From positions 4,712,001 to 4,776,000 of the forward strand of contig CM040106.1 in assembly GCA_022496805.1 (NCBI GenBank): a stretch of DNA of 64,000 nucleotides, in the 5' to 3' direction. Every line of letters begins with the position of its first letter. The first letter of the stretch is position 1. The notes under the pieces are model-generated. The model had not been told where the DNA came from, ran no database searches, and saw nothing but the letters and a program-made list of their open reading frames with translations. A program made the translations under genes and the position numbers. This stretch comes from Pohlia nutans (Eukaryota; Streptophyta; Bryopsida; Bryales; Mniaceae). Positions 35,909-48,700 of this stretch are shown one piece after another.

Positions 35909-36093
35909 TAATAGAATGTACACACAGGGATAAATGTGGGAAACAATAAGTTATTATGAGAAGAAAAGGAATACAAAAATACCCTTGAGGTCCTAAAGAA
36001 CAGGGAAGCCCAAGGGACCGAGCTCTATACGTTCGCATGTGGAAACGAGTGGAGCGAGGTTCTAATCCCAAGTGGGCACACACATTTCAACAC
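35909..36093 (-). repeat. 3' LTR of the copia element
   Basis: Ends TTCAACA on the internal side; the outer end is TAATAGAATG where the other LTR has TGATAGAATG, so the terminal TG/CA has mutated. It carries about 19 bp more than the 5' LTR through small indels. Confidence 0.9.
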
Positions 36094-36104
36094 TCCCTCT
36101 TGCA
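36094..36104 (-). promoter_or_regulatory. Polypurine tract of the copia element
   Basis: GCAAGAGGGAG on the minus strand, immediately before the 3' LTR. Confidence 0.7.
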
Positions 36105-36332
36105 CATGAGGGGAATGAGTTCTAAAAACAACAACATGAGCAATGGACCGGTAACGTCAAGCAAGTTTGCGTTCATTGGTGAGATGCTAAACTAGAAATA
36201 TAGAAGGTTTGATTTGAGAAACAAGGAAAATAATAAGGAAACATTGTAAAACGGAAACATGTCTAGTTGCAGGCGCTACTAGTCGCCCTTTGGGCCTTAA
36301 TAGTCTTTCTCCACCACCAGCTGCAATGGCTA

Positions 36333-36686
36333 ATGAGATTCATTGAGCCGCACGCTTTTAAAGACAAGCCACGAGCAGAGTCAGATTCGGTCCATTGTGA
36401 GCGTGGTCATCAGGTACCGCTTAAAGAGATTTGCCTAGAGCCCCGGATGACACCACTTGAGTGTAAATCTCTTCTCGTTGTCACACGAAAGGAACTCCCT
36501 CTTGAGCCTGAGCGGGAAGAGACAAAAGTAGTGGCACAAAAGTTCTACGTCATACGTAGAGGTTATGAGCCTGGCATCTATCCTTCATGGCCTGAGTGCC
36601 AGAGACAAGTACAACATTACCGAGGGGCAGAGTACAAAGCTTTTAGACGTGAAGAGGATGCTGAGCGTTATTACTACAGTTACTAA
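36333..36686 (+). CDS. Antisense ORF with RNase H1-N/Cauli_VI-like domain
   Basis: A 117-codon ORF from ATG 36333, antisense to the copia element that holds it. Its C-terminal half reads QKFYVIRRGYEPGIYPSWPE then CQRQVQHYRGAEYKAFRR and EEDAERYY, the classic hybrid-binding fold at the N-terminus of eukaryotic RNase H1 and in caulimovirus protein VI (VRRG..PGIY.SW.EC...V..F.GA.YK.F...EEA). That fold binds RNA/DNA hybrids or double-stranded RNA; no RNase H catalytic domain follows. The frame is also open upstream to 36273. A possible two-exon form is ATG 36136 to 36150 (MSNGP), donor GGACCG/GTAACG, acceptor GTTGCAG, then 36273 onward (ALLVALWALIVFL, hydrophobic). It ends 20 bp before the pol stop on the other strand. 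Unlike gag-pol it has no stop or shift. Confidence 0.65.
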   Translation: MRFIEPHAFKDKPRAESDSVHCERGHQVPLKEICLEPRMTPLECKSLLVVTRKELPLEPEREETKVVAQKFYVIRRGYEPGIYPSWPECQRQVQHYRGAEYKAFRREEDAERYYYSY

Positions 36687-36706
36687 CTCCATGAAATGTA
36701 CTGGAC

Positions 36707-39700
36707 CTAGTGTCGAAGGCTGTTAATGAAATCTGTCAAAGCCTCTTTTGGTGTAAGCATTCTAAGTCTCTCTCTAGCTACTTGAAACTTGGTCTTCGCT
36801 AAGGCTTTTGTGAACATATCAACGGGTTGTTTGTCCGTAGGAATGTACTCGACCAAAATTTCTCCACTCTCAGCTTTCTGACGAGATAAATGCCAATCCA
36901 CCGCGAAATGCTTGGTACGGTTGGAATACAGGATTATTCGTGAGTTTGATGGCACTTTGATTATCCATGCCAATGAAGGTTGGCTGAGATGCGTCAACTC
37001 TGAGTTCTTGTAAAAGTAATCGAAGCCAGATTTCCTCGCAAGTACAATGGCAGAAGGCGTGGTACTCTGATTTGCAACTTGACCTGCTAGTTGTCGATTG
37101 CTTTTTACAGCTCCATGAGATGGGTGTCTTGCCCAAGAAGAACATTTTCACTAGTAGAACATCTGTCGTCTGCGTCTAGAGCATAGTTGGCATCTGAATA
37201 CCCCGGAGTATGTCTTCCTCCCCCTTTGCGTAGAAAAGGCCATAGTCCGGGTAAGTCCGCAAATAATGGATATATCCATGAACTACTTGGAGGTGAAGCA
37301 CTTGTGGATTTTGCATGTATCGATTTGCGAGATTGGTGGCAAAAAGTATGTTCGGGCGTGTACGAGGGTAGAATGCTGCATTGGGAACCCCATCCCAATG
37401 CATGTTACTCCTGTAAACATATGAGTCGCCTCAAATGTACTGGATATGAACAGCCATGGCCAGAGGTTCCCGATATAGCAGGTGTCCCAAAATCAAGAGT
37501 CCTACTCCTCGTCGGTACAGAGTAGCCTAGATTGGTGGCGTTTCAGTATCACGTCGCAATCAGACTTCGTCATTGAGGGGAATCTCTGAGAGACGGGCAT
37601 CGAGGTGTCCAAGTTCTTGTAAAACCTTCTCTGCATGCACAGCTTGGTGAAGAAGCAGCCCATGAGCAGTGCAAAGGAATTGCACTCCAAGGTATGTCTG
37701 GACGGAACCAAGCTCCGTCATGACAAATTCTCGTAACAGATTTTGGATGAGCTGGTCTACTAGACCTGATTGGCTCCCGGTCACCATGAGGTCATTGACA
37801 TATAGGATCAAAATGACCATTCCAATGGCGTTGCGGGGATAGTACAAGTTGGTGTCAGCGTGGCTGCGTGTCAGTCCTTGCTGTTGAAGGTAAGTATCAG
37901 TGCGGCTATACTAGGCTCTGGGACTTTGACGTAACCCATTAAGAGCCTTGTGTAGTTTACACGCGCGGTGTTCTTGACCAAGAATGATAAAGCCGAGCGG
38001 CTGCTGTAAGAAAACCTCCTCTTCGATCACCTCCTTAAGGAATGCCGTTTAGACGTCTAAATGTCGAATTGGCCAATCGGCATGAGCTGCGAGGCCAGAC
38101 ACAACACGGATTGTCTCCCATTTAACAACAGGCGCAAAAGTTTCATGATAATCAACGCCTTGTTTTTATTCGAAGCATCATTAGAGAAGTATTGAGCCCT
38201 CCCGAGGGCTGCCAGTTCCCACGAATTCTTTGGTCTGTTCCCACTGTGTTCGCACTTGTGAACAAGCGTTCTACATGTGTCTGACGTGGCCAGGAAACGA
38301 CTGCAGCACGGGTTGGATATTCTCGATGTTGGGATCATCTTCCTGCTTGTAATTCAAAGTAATTGGAACGTACAGGGGAACACCCGCTACTAAAAGGGAA
38401 CACCACTGGAGCGGCCCTCCACAGGCCTCGTTTTGCTTCTAATGCTTGCTACGAGTCGCGCTTTGTGCCGTGGTGGCTGTCCACACTGACTAGGTTTAAT
38501 TTTGTATACCCAACACGCCGTAATTGTTTTCTTGCCGGGAGGCAAGTCAACAAGTTCCCATGTCTCATTTCGTATGATGGAGTCATACTCCGATTGCATA
38601 GCCTGCTGCTAGATAGGATTGTCGCAAACATCCAGGAAAGTAAGATCCTCTCCCGTGTCAAAGTCAACGGAGACAAAATTGGAACCTTCGGACGAAGATT
38701 CCCGCTCAATGGGTTCTCAATCAAGTTCAAGTTGGCACACGTAGTCCGAAAGATGCTGAGGTGACTGACGTGTACGAGTTGAGCAGCGAGGTAGTGAATC
38801 TTGTGCACTTTGATTTACGTGTTGTAACTGCGTGAGTTGCGACAGTGAATCCAGTGGCGCAGTTGAGACTAGAGTTACTGTAGCAGCAGATGAGCCAGGC
38901 AGTTGAGAATTCGACCAGCTGTTCAAACGTGGGCCAGAGGTGGCTGAAGATCCGGCACTTGGGGAGCGGTGACTAGCACTGTTGACTGGAAACTCGGTAA
39001 CTGCGGTGGGAGCGGGCGTTGCAGGCCCGATGACTACAGGTAATTGATTCGGCACTTGCGGCAGTGGTGCAAAAGCTAGAGGATGCGCGGAGCTGCTGAT
39101 TTTGATCAGGTCAGAGTCTGATGGATCTTCGACATCCACGTGTGAGGATTTGATGATGCGCACATTTCGTGAAATTAGAACACGTTGCTTGGAAGTCTGG
39201 AAACACCGGTAACTTTTAGCCCGATCATCGTGGCTAAGTAGAATGCACTCCTCGGAGTGCGCATCCAAATTGCCCAAGTTGGAAGAGTTATCCTTGACGA
39301 AGACGGTGGATCCAAAGATCCTCAGATCTGTAACTGACTGTTTGCAACCTGAGAAAATCTCCACCGGAGTGCGATCCGTAGAGGCCTTGCTGGATCGTAA
39401 ATTTACAACGATGCTAGTAGTCCTCACGGCTTCTCCCCAGAGAAAATTTGGGAGATTTTTGTCGATGAATAGGCAACGAGTGACGTTGAGCAGGGACCGG
39501 TTCTTCTGCTCAGCAACGATGTTTTGCTGCGGAGTGTGAGGGACCGTGAGCCCGCGACGGATTCCATGAGATTTACAGAAATTAGTGAAGGCTTGTGATG
39601 TATACTTCCCACCATTATCGGATCATAAGGCCTCAATGTGACGGTGTTTGTTCTCCACCTCGCGCTGAAATTTTTTTACTTTATCAAGCACCTCTCATTT

Positions 39701-40689
39701 TTGATCTATGAAGTACACCCATATGTGTGACGAGAGAAATCGTCGATGAAGCTAACAAAGTACCTCGCACCACCCACAGAAGGTTGGCGAAAAGGACCGC
39801 AAACATCCGAGTGAACTAATTGCAGGGGCCGCTCAGCCTTGTTGTCAGAATGCTTGGGTATCTTGGTCCGCGCTTGCTTGCCTTGAAATCAGCTCATACA
39901 AGGTCTGTCAGGTAATCTGAGTCGAGGCAGACCTGTAACTGCGTTACCTAGGATCATCCGACGTATCCCTTCTTTATGAAAATGCCCTAATCTACGGTGC
40001 CAAATGTCAAATTTTGAGGGCTGCTCGGAAGAAATGGAGTTGATCTCAATTGATGGTGGCACAATTTCACCTTGAAGTCGATACAGCCGTCGAGAATTTT
40101 CTCTTGAGGCAAATGCAATTGTCACTCCGGTTTGCCTGTTGCGAATAGTGCAACCTTCAGAAACAAACTTGAGGCTATAATTGTCAGCTATGTGTCCAAC
40201 TGACAACAAGTTCTTCTTGATCAATGGAGAGTAAAGAACATGAGAAATACTCTGAACGCCTCCACTCGGAAATTTCATGTCAACGTTGCCAACTGCCAAA
40301 ACGTCATGACCGTGCCCACCAGCTGTTTTCACACTTGTGGTTAGATTCTGATGTAGCGACGAGAATACCTGTTGATTTCCTGTGATGCGATGGGTAGCTC
40401 CCAAATCCAGATACCATACTGTAGTTGATTCTGGTGTAAGGACTAAGTTGAGTTCGACCACGCTAGCAGAGTCCAACTGTGGTGACCGGCAGGGAATGGA
40501 AATTTTCGGAGACATGCAAAACTTACATGACTCAGGTTGTTCTTCAAGAGGTACTTCCACCATGTAGGCCTCAATATTGGGTTCAGCATCTAAATCAACG
40601 TATTCTTCTTCGCGCTCACAATGTATGTCTTGAAGTTCGCCATCAAGATTGTTATCGACAGAATTGATCTGTCCTTGCATTGAATGCTT
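36707..40689 (-). pseudogene. Copia pol: protease, integrase, RT, RNase H
   Basis: Protease region WYLDLGATHRITGN near 40420, where the active D-S/T-G has become D-L-G. A GAG-pre-integrase follows (IWHRRLGHFHKEGIRRM), then integrase with HSDVCGPF, FIDDFSRHIWVYF and SDNGGKYTSQAF. RT begins near 38600 with SIIRNETWELVDLPPGKKT and CWVYKIK; its catalytic box reads YVNDLM at about 37810, one Asp of YVDD replaced by Asn. RNase H shows GYSDANYALDADD, KKQSTTSRSSCKSEYHA and DNQSAIKLTNNP. The last stop is at 36707-36709. Many stops and shifts; no activity expected. Confidence 0.88.
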
Positions 40690-41735
40690 GCGTCGGTCCT
40701 GGAGTCGGAACATCGATGTCTTTGGCGCGATCAACCATCGCCTTTAAGTCACATTCACGATCGAGATGGCCACGCTGGAAACAGAAGTTACAGTACTCCG
40801 GGCGAGGAATTCCAAGTCCACGTGATCGATACCTGGGCTAGTAGTTTTGGTACCGTCCTCCCTGAGACTGAAAATTCTGAGCGTTTTGGTAGCTTGGCGG
40901 CTGGTGACTCATTGCATAGTTTTGGAGTCAATGTTGTCCTGTGTAAGATGATCCTTCCGACATGCTGTTGGCGAACACGTTTGATTGACCTGCGCGGAAT
41001 GGTGGAGCTCTTCGGTAGTTGCTGCGGCTTACCAACATGGCTTCTCTTTGTCTTTCTTCAGCATTCCAGGTGAGAGAGATCTCTTCCCCAAGCAATTTCG
41101 CCTCCAGATCATTGTACGATGGAAGATTGTTCATGTGCATACGTTTAAAGACATCGTACTGGCTTGGTAAATTCTAGAGTGTAGTCAACTACGATGTCCC
41201 CAGGAATGCCGCAATTGACCTCTTCAAGCATATCAGAGATGTTCTTCACTTCCGTGAGATGTTCATGCATAGTAATGCTCTCGAGCTTCCTAAGGCGGAA
41301 GAATTTGTCTATCAATTGAGCCCGCCTTGGGCCTTGGTCGGACTCATAACGGTGTTTAAGTGCAGTCCAAAGCTCATACGGGTCATTGTATCGCTTGAGA
41401 AGCTTCAAACCGGACATTTTGGCATTCTTCATAAATAAGCTCATACGTCTAAATTGATCTAATATTTCCACTGTTCCCATGGGAGAAGATGGGGGTGTGG
41501 TGCAATAGAAGAACAATCCATCTTTCTGAAGCTCATGTTTAATTCTGAACGACCAAACTCCATAGTTTGAAGCACCAGCAAAATGATACGACTCTGGTAA
41601 GTTTGCTTCAGCTGTAGCTACTGCTGAGCGGCCAGTGGCTCCGTGTTGGTCTCTCAACGGAACTCCATCTCTGCCACCGGTACTGGCAGGAGTGGTTTGG
41701 CCGCGGACAACATTACTGAAACTATCTCCTGACAT
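40690..41735 (-). pseudogene. Copia gag with one zinc knuckle
   Basis: Starts MSGDSFSNVVRGQTTPAS at 41735, with the UBN2-type gag core ESYHFAGASNYGVWSFRIKH, FMKNAKMSGLKLLKRY, LWTALKHRYESDQGPRRAQL and MHEHLTEVKNISDMLEEV. A frameshift near 41145 leads to MHMNNLPSYNDLEAKLLGEE, and a zinc knuckle CNFCFQRGHLDREC lies near 40770. Gag forms the particle in which the RNA is copied. The wording is like gag of copia elements I know from bryophytes. Confidence 0.85.
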
Positions 41736-41888
41736 GTTCGATAAGAAGAAATAAAAGAATAATGAGTAGCAAAAGGAACTGTAATCAGTTGTAGCAAAGT
41801 ACTGTACAAAGGAAGGAACGAGTCTCACTCCTAAGTCAGAGTCATTGAACATGGGGAAGAGCAAGGGAATCTAACCCGAAGCCGTACC

Positions 41889-41901
41889 GGCTCTGATACC
41901 A
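41889..41901 (-). promoter_or_regulatory. tRNA-iMet primer binding site
   Basis: TGGTATCAGAGCC on the minus strand directly after the 5' LTR; the standard copia primer site. Confidence 0.9.
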
Positions 41902-42067
41902 TGATAGAATGTACGCACAGGGATAACTGTGGGAAACAATAAGTTTATTATGAGAAGAAAAGGAACACAGAAATACCCTTTGAGGTCCCGGAGAACAGGG
42001 AAGCCCAAGGGATCGAGCTCCATACGTTCGCGAGTGGAGCGAGGTTCTAATCCCACACATTTCAACA
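41902..42067 (-). repeat. 5' LTR of the copia element
   Basis: 166 bp, TGATAGAATG on the internal side and TTCAACA on the outer side (TGTTGAA...CTATCA on the minus strand). Flanked by TTATC. Confidence 0.92.
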
Positions 42068-42072
42068 TTATC

Positions 42073-42708
42073 ATGTGCAAGCATGATACAATTCGAAATT
42101 CTGAGCAACTGGGCCTGCTATTTCCCTGTTCAAAATAGCCGAATTACCGCTACACAAATTCAAGCAACATCGCTGTTTTGGCGATTTTATGGATGGATTA
42201 TGAGAAATTGAACGTTCGACTGCAAGATCATCAGGTTTACCACTCTACTTTCAACCGATGTCAGCTTGTTACTGAATTGCCGCCACAGAGCCTGAAATGA
42301 TTTGCAGTCGAATGTGCGGTCAGTTGTGCTAGTTAGATTATGATTATTAGAAAATATCAATGTATCCCTCTCTATTTCTACGAATAATATCCGCGCGGAG
42401 TATGGAGCCAAGGAGCATGACGCAAGATGTCTTACTTTTCAATGGTTTGCCATAGGTTAATACCAGTTAGACATTGAATGCGATTGGTGGTTTCAAAATG
42501 TTCGGATCGGTTAGACATGTTGCTTGAGAGGGCAGGTTGTGCAATTACCAAGTTCTGATGCGATCCAGATTGTAGAACTATGATCCTATGCTAATATTTG
42601 AGCGACATGGGTTTCTGCAGAGAGGAATTGACCAACAGAGGTCTGCGATCTGATTCTATTGGTATTTGAATTAAGTCGGGAATTTGTAACCTCGGTATAT
42701 TTTCTGCA
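42073..42708. other. Upstream region of the kinesin gene
   Basis: Probably promoter and 5' UTR. No clear TATA box or other element was identified. The copia 5' LTR ends 641 bp before the start codon and reads away from the gene. Confidence 0.35.
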
Positions 42709-45700
42709 ATGGGGGCGGGATTTCAGAATACGATTGACATTTTCCTTCGAGTTCGGCCCATTCTTAGTGGAACAACAGCCCTGTTTGAATTGAACCAGGA
42801 AGAAGGACTCGTGACATGGAGAATCCCTAGGCACGTGTCTTTGGGGATGGTGAATCATCAGCGCGAGCATTACACTTTCAAGTTCAGTGGCATTTTCGAC
42901 GTGGAAAGTAAACAAGATGAAGTATTTCAGAAAGTTGCTCATAAGGTAGAAACCCTAATAACTCTTCGCCGAATTTGCCTTTCGGCAATATTACTCCTTG
43001 CCTCTTTAACCCCTCACCGCCCAATCATGCATATTTTGCATGATGTACGGCTTTGAACTCAATTTCTCATCCATCGTGCAACTTTTGCAGCTGAAACTTT
43101 TATGGGAAGTTAGTTTTGTGCGTGTGTGATTTTAGAAAGGGGAAGATTTGTGAATTTTTTATGCCTCATTTCATGTTGCAGTGAATTTTGAAGATTTTGA
43201 TAATTTTGTGATAATTTTTTGATAATTTTGTGGGACCGTTGCTAAAAGACTTCTCTCACTCTTGCAAGCATTTGGAATTTTTGCATCCAGTTTTCCCGCA
43301 GTCCATGTTCAAGAATTGCTTAAGTGCACGGAATAAGCACCATCTACCTTAACTCTCTTTCCAGCAACAGAATTCCTTTCGCTCTTCTTGTTCTGGGTGT
43401 TCTGCTTGTATAAAAAAGGCTTGAGAATATTAGTACCATTAGAAAACATTCTACCTCGCATTACCGGCGTGTATGTATTTGTCCTTTTGTTTCAATATTC
43501 TTAGAGGTCACTCAGGAATCTGATAAACTGTATGATATAGAAGTTTTTTCTAAGAGTTTCAGGCTTGGCATTCAATGAGGATTCTTTGGACCAGAAACCT
43601 TACGGTGCTTCCTCCGTTTCCGTCCTTCCTCTCAATTAACTATCTCTTTCTGTGTCACAAACATCAAATCTTAGAATGTGTTCATCTGATACACCATTTA
43701 TGCTTCATAAATGCTAGGGTATCAAGGAATGGACACTCGTTTTTGTTAAAGACTTGTCATGAAATATTGCTAAAGCACAGGAATACTGAATCTGTGTGCT
43801 AATAGTGAGGGATGTTGGATGGAGGGAGAATAGGTGGTGGTGGGCTCTTTGGACGGCTACAATGGCACAATCTTTGCGTACGGGCAGACTGGCTCAGGCA
43901 AGACCTACACCATCACAGGAAGAACCGAGCGCTATGTCGATCGTGGTATCACTCCACGGGCCATCTCCCTCATCTTCAGTGAGGTTGCAGAACGGAGCGA
44001 TTACACTTACACGTTACATTTCTCCTATTTGGAGGTTTATAATGAAATGGGTTATGACCTACTTAACCCTGACCATGAGACCAAAGCTCTTGAGGACTTG
44101 CCCAAGGTACTCCTTGATTTGTGAACAAGGGTGTTGTCAAAAAATGAGGTCCAAATATAAATGACTCCCCACATAGACCAATAATTTCAAATTTTATAAA
44201 TTAACAAATATTAAGGAAGCTATGAACAAAGGAAGGAAGCTTGATTTGGTTTAAATAAAAAAATATTCTTTAAATATGGAGATGTTCACATCTTAAAATC
44301 TATACTATTTCAGTTTTTAAGATTTTAGTGGGGGTCTTTGAATTCCATTGCACACTTTGTCTACATGTGCTCTCTCTATTTTACAGTTTTTTTGAAATTG
44401 AGTTAATAAACAAATAATGACTATATTTCTCAAATTCTGAAAAAAAATTCATTGCAAATCTCTTAATTCCAAGCATAAAAGCTGTCTTTATATTCTCTTG
44501 TTTCAGACGTTGACCTGGATAAGTTCCTTTGTACATTCAGAATTCAAGAAGAGTCCCAAGAGATCTGTAACAGTTGCAATAGTGAATGATGTGTGCATTG
44601 GTGGCATGATTAGTTGTGTGGCCATGGTGTTTACTGGGACAGGTGACCTTGCTGGAAGATGAGGACAGTGTGTTTCATCTCCGCAATCTTTCGCAACACC
44701 TTGCCACGTATGTAGGTGCTCACTCTCAACCCTCTGTGAGTTGGCAGTCTCTTCTGTGTATGGCAGACCCCATGGCGTTCTTGGACACGTTAGACAGTTT
44801 GTTTCAACAAACAAGCAGATTAACCCCTAAAGGACCGGAGTGTTTTTCCTCCAAAAACACTCCAATGCTGCCATTTTTACTCCCCCATGCAAAAAATCCA
44901 AAAATTGTTATTTTTTACCTTCTAATTGTAAGATCTTGTCTTGCACTATTTGAAAAACACACACAACAAATTTCATTGATTTTGACCGCACGGATTGTTA
45001 GATAAATGCGTTTGATGGAAAAAAAACACCCCAGAAAACACATGCCTAGAAATTTCAGATGCGTTTGACCATGTCTACATCAAAAAATCCTCACTACCGA
45101 AATCTATCGCACTTCACTTTCACATTCTATATGATGTTACTTAGTTGTGTACCAATTTTTGTTGCATTTGGAGATGTTTAGGATGTTGAAGAACACCTTG
45201 CACTTGTTGGGGATTTAAAAGTTCATAATAGACTATATGTTTTTGGAACTGCAATATTTTTGACTTTCCTTATTTAAAATACAAATCCGAGCGGTGAAAC
45301 ACAAGTACATTCCACCCTCTATAGAATGGCCAAAAAAAAATATGAAAAAGAAATAAACTTTGAAGTTTTAGAAGACATGTAGCACATTTTTTAAGAATTT
45401 CGGGGGTTAGGGGGGAAAGAAAGGATGGAGGAAGGGAATTGAAGTGCCAACCCATTCCAATGTTCATGACCCCACTAACTCTCAAGTTGTACGGCCACGT
45501 GGCAGTCCCTCATTGGATGATTTTAATTTTTTAATTTTAATTTTTTTAAATGATTTTAATTTTCAAAATTTTAAATAATACATTATAATTATAAAATTGA
45601 ACTTTTAGTTTAAAATAATAATTTTCAGTTTAAAATAGTATTTTTATTTATAAAAAATTATTTTAAAAAATTAAAAACAATATTTTAAAGTTTTAAAAAT

Positions 45701-48700
45701 AATGTTTTTTTAAATTTTTGAATGAGTTTGGAAAATGGGGTGGTCTTCTCCCCCCCCATAGGCCACCCCATTTTCCACACACCGCCCATCTTGCTGCCCC
45801 CCCCTAAAATTCAACTATTTCTCTAGTGCCCCGTTGCCCTTTCTCCCGAAAAAAACACATTTCTCCTCATAATTTTCACATCGGGTGTCGGAATTCAAAA
45901 AAAAAGAACCCCCATTTTCGTGGCACATTAGGGAATCTACTATTAAATTTTCTTCAAAGTTTGATTAAAAACATGTTCACCGGAAGTTACCCAATTTTCT
46001 AAATGTCCTAGTTAGGACACTTGGTCCTTTAGGGGTTAATGTGATTCATCTAATGTTGAATATCTTTCATGAATACCTACATAAACAAAAGTACACATTT
46101 TACAATACTCTGAACACCAGAAGAAACAGCATCGTCGTTCCTAATGTTGCAAATCTGGAGGTGCACTTTTAATGGTTTGTGAAACCCTATTACTTAAACA
46201 TTTTTTTTTTATTTATACTTACATGAAGGAAGGTAGTTCGTTTACTTTATTTGTTTGTACATAACGTTGAGATCTCCTGGATTGGGCGTCCGCCCGTCAG
46301 GCTCTTGGTATTGTTGAAAAGCTCTCGACAACAAGGGCCAAACTAAAGTTGTTTTGTCACATTTGGACGTACAGTGTAAGAGTTATGGATTTTGAGTGAC
46401 TTTCATCATCATAAATTGAATTAAATTATGAAAAATGGAATATGGGATTTTTAGATGTTATTCTTGGCATTGTTGTAAAGCTTTTGACGAGTAGGGGTGT
46501 ACTAAAGTTGTTTTGTAACTTTTAAACTTATTGTGCGAGAGTTATGTAGTTAAAATCAATTTTTTAATCTATGAATTATTCTAAAGCAAAAGTATAGGGA
46601 ACATTGGGAATGCATGGGAGTTTAGGGAGCACCGGAGACATGTGGAACATAGGAACACTAGGCAAAACCACTAGGTCACACTAGTTCATACATTAAGGAA
46701 GGTAGTTTGTTTGCTTATTTTATTTGTATATTTGTATGTTAGACTGCACCGTACAGAAGCCGACTATATTCTTCATGTTGTTTAAAATTTCTCGATGACA
46801 GAGTGCACCAAAGTTGTTTTGTGGACTTGAATGTATTGGTGGAAATTATGAATTATTCATTGAATTATAGATAAATTATTAATTAATTTTACGGATACAT
46901 TATCCTAAAACTAAAATAAAAGTAAATAGCATGGCTAAATCACAAAGAATAGTGTACCAATAGCATAGGGCCATATATGCATATCTTTCTTTCGGGAAAT
47001 TGAATACATATATCTGCATGGTTGGTCTTTATAAATTTAATTGCATTCTACTAGAATGGATGAAATCCATTCAATTTTGACCCTCAATAGATTTATTTCA
47101 AGTATTTGATTTTAATTAATAAAATTAAGCTTATTATTACTTTATAATCCATTTTACAAATTTTGAAAGCTTCTAAAATTGAGTGAAGTATTAAAATTGC
47201 AAGTTGTGTATGTGAAAATCCAAATTTGACAACATCATGTTTTTCTTTCATATTTTCAAGTTTTAAATAAATAAATAAATAAATAAAATAAAAATGAACT
47301 ACAAAAAATTCTTAATTCAATCTACAATTTTGGCAAAGACTTCAGATTATTCCAATCTATATTGTGATTGATATGATTTTCCTTTTGCATTATGGTTTTC
47401 AAAAACAATAATTATATTCGTGCACCAATAACTTTGGAAAAATCAACACTAGTAGAAATATATTTTGTTGGAAACCAAAAATATCAAATTCTAAATATTT
47501 GATTATGTAAAAAAATTAGTGACCAAAATTAATATTAAATCAATGATTGACTATGTGGTTCTAGAACCATTATTTGGGAGGTCAACTCTAAAAGAAATGA
47601 AGGGTTTTTACCAAAACCAAGTGTACGATTATGTACTTATTTTACAACGTTTATCAACTTAAATTGTAAAATAAGATTGTAGTTAAGAAGTGGGACTTGC
47701 CATTTATATTGTTGGATTTTCCAAAAAGATGTTTTTCAATTTTTAATTATTTATTTTTTAAATGTAAAAATATGCATTACGTATAATATTATATATATTA
47801 TATTTTATATTTTATATTTTATATTATATATATAGTTTAATTTGAACTTTATTATGATTGCATAAATTGTCAATTTGCGCCAACATCTATTTTATTTTTG
47901 TATAGATGTTCAAAATTTGGTTTTGTAGTAATTAAATTTTCTTATTTTCTTATTTTTTTCAATCAAATGAATGCTTATTCCATTGATAGAAGAACAAATA
48001 GACACAGAACTTGAAGAGACACCCTTAGGCGATAATTTATTTTTATTTATTTTTTTGAGTTTTTCAAAACCTAAAATCCTAGTCAAAATCCCCTTTCCTA
48101 GGCTTAATTTGATGCTAATGCATCGTACCCTCTACTCTATCTCCCAGGAACTTGTAAAATAACCACTATCTATGAAACTAGGAATGATAGTAACTAGTAA
48201 TTAAATATATATCTTGAGGGCTCAATAAAAGATGTATTGCATCCATATATACATACGAAATCTTGTATTTCAACCATTCATTCCTAATATTATATTTTCA
48301 AATAACATATTTTATATTTGTAATGCGTTTTGTAATGCGTTATTGCAAAAATCATGGATTCAATTGTATAGAAGTAATTTAAGGCTGAAAAATGAGCATA
48401 TGAAAAAGGGTTATTGTATTAGTATGTTGATATGTATTATCGCATTAGTGTATCTAAATCTAGGCAATGATTTGATATAGATTTCAAAATGGATTCTGTT
48501 AATAAAATATTGTAAGTTATAACTCATTGAATGTGTGCTAGAAATTAAATATTTTCAATTTACTTGAATTTAATGACAATTTCATAAGAAAGTTGTAACA
48601 CTCCATCCAAAATACTATTGAGCAAGTAAAATAGAACAATTTTGGTATTCTTTCCATTTCTTTATACTTCAAATCCAAAACTGTCTCAATTCTAGATTCG

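Larger units (their letters stand above)
35909..42067 (-). mobile_element. Ty1/copia LTR retrotransposon, full length
   Basis: A 6,159-bp element reading right to left. The LTRs are 166 bp (right, 5') and 185 bp (left, 3'), with the 5-bp target duplication TTATC at 35904-35908 and 42068-42072. A primer site for initiator Met tRNA (TGGTATCAGAGCC on the minus strand) abuts the 5' LTR, and a polypurine tract abuts the 3' LTR. The order gag, protease, integrase, RT, RNase H is copia. The pol frame is broken many times. Between the pol stop and the 3' LTR, about 600 bp hold an intact ORF in the opposite direction, which ordinary copia elements lack. Confidence 0.93.

Noticed and set aside
38363..38764. 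133-codon plus-strand ORF inside the copia element
   Set aside because: Antisense of the RT start (NETWELVDLPPGKK); unlike the 36333 ORF it shows no domain.
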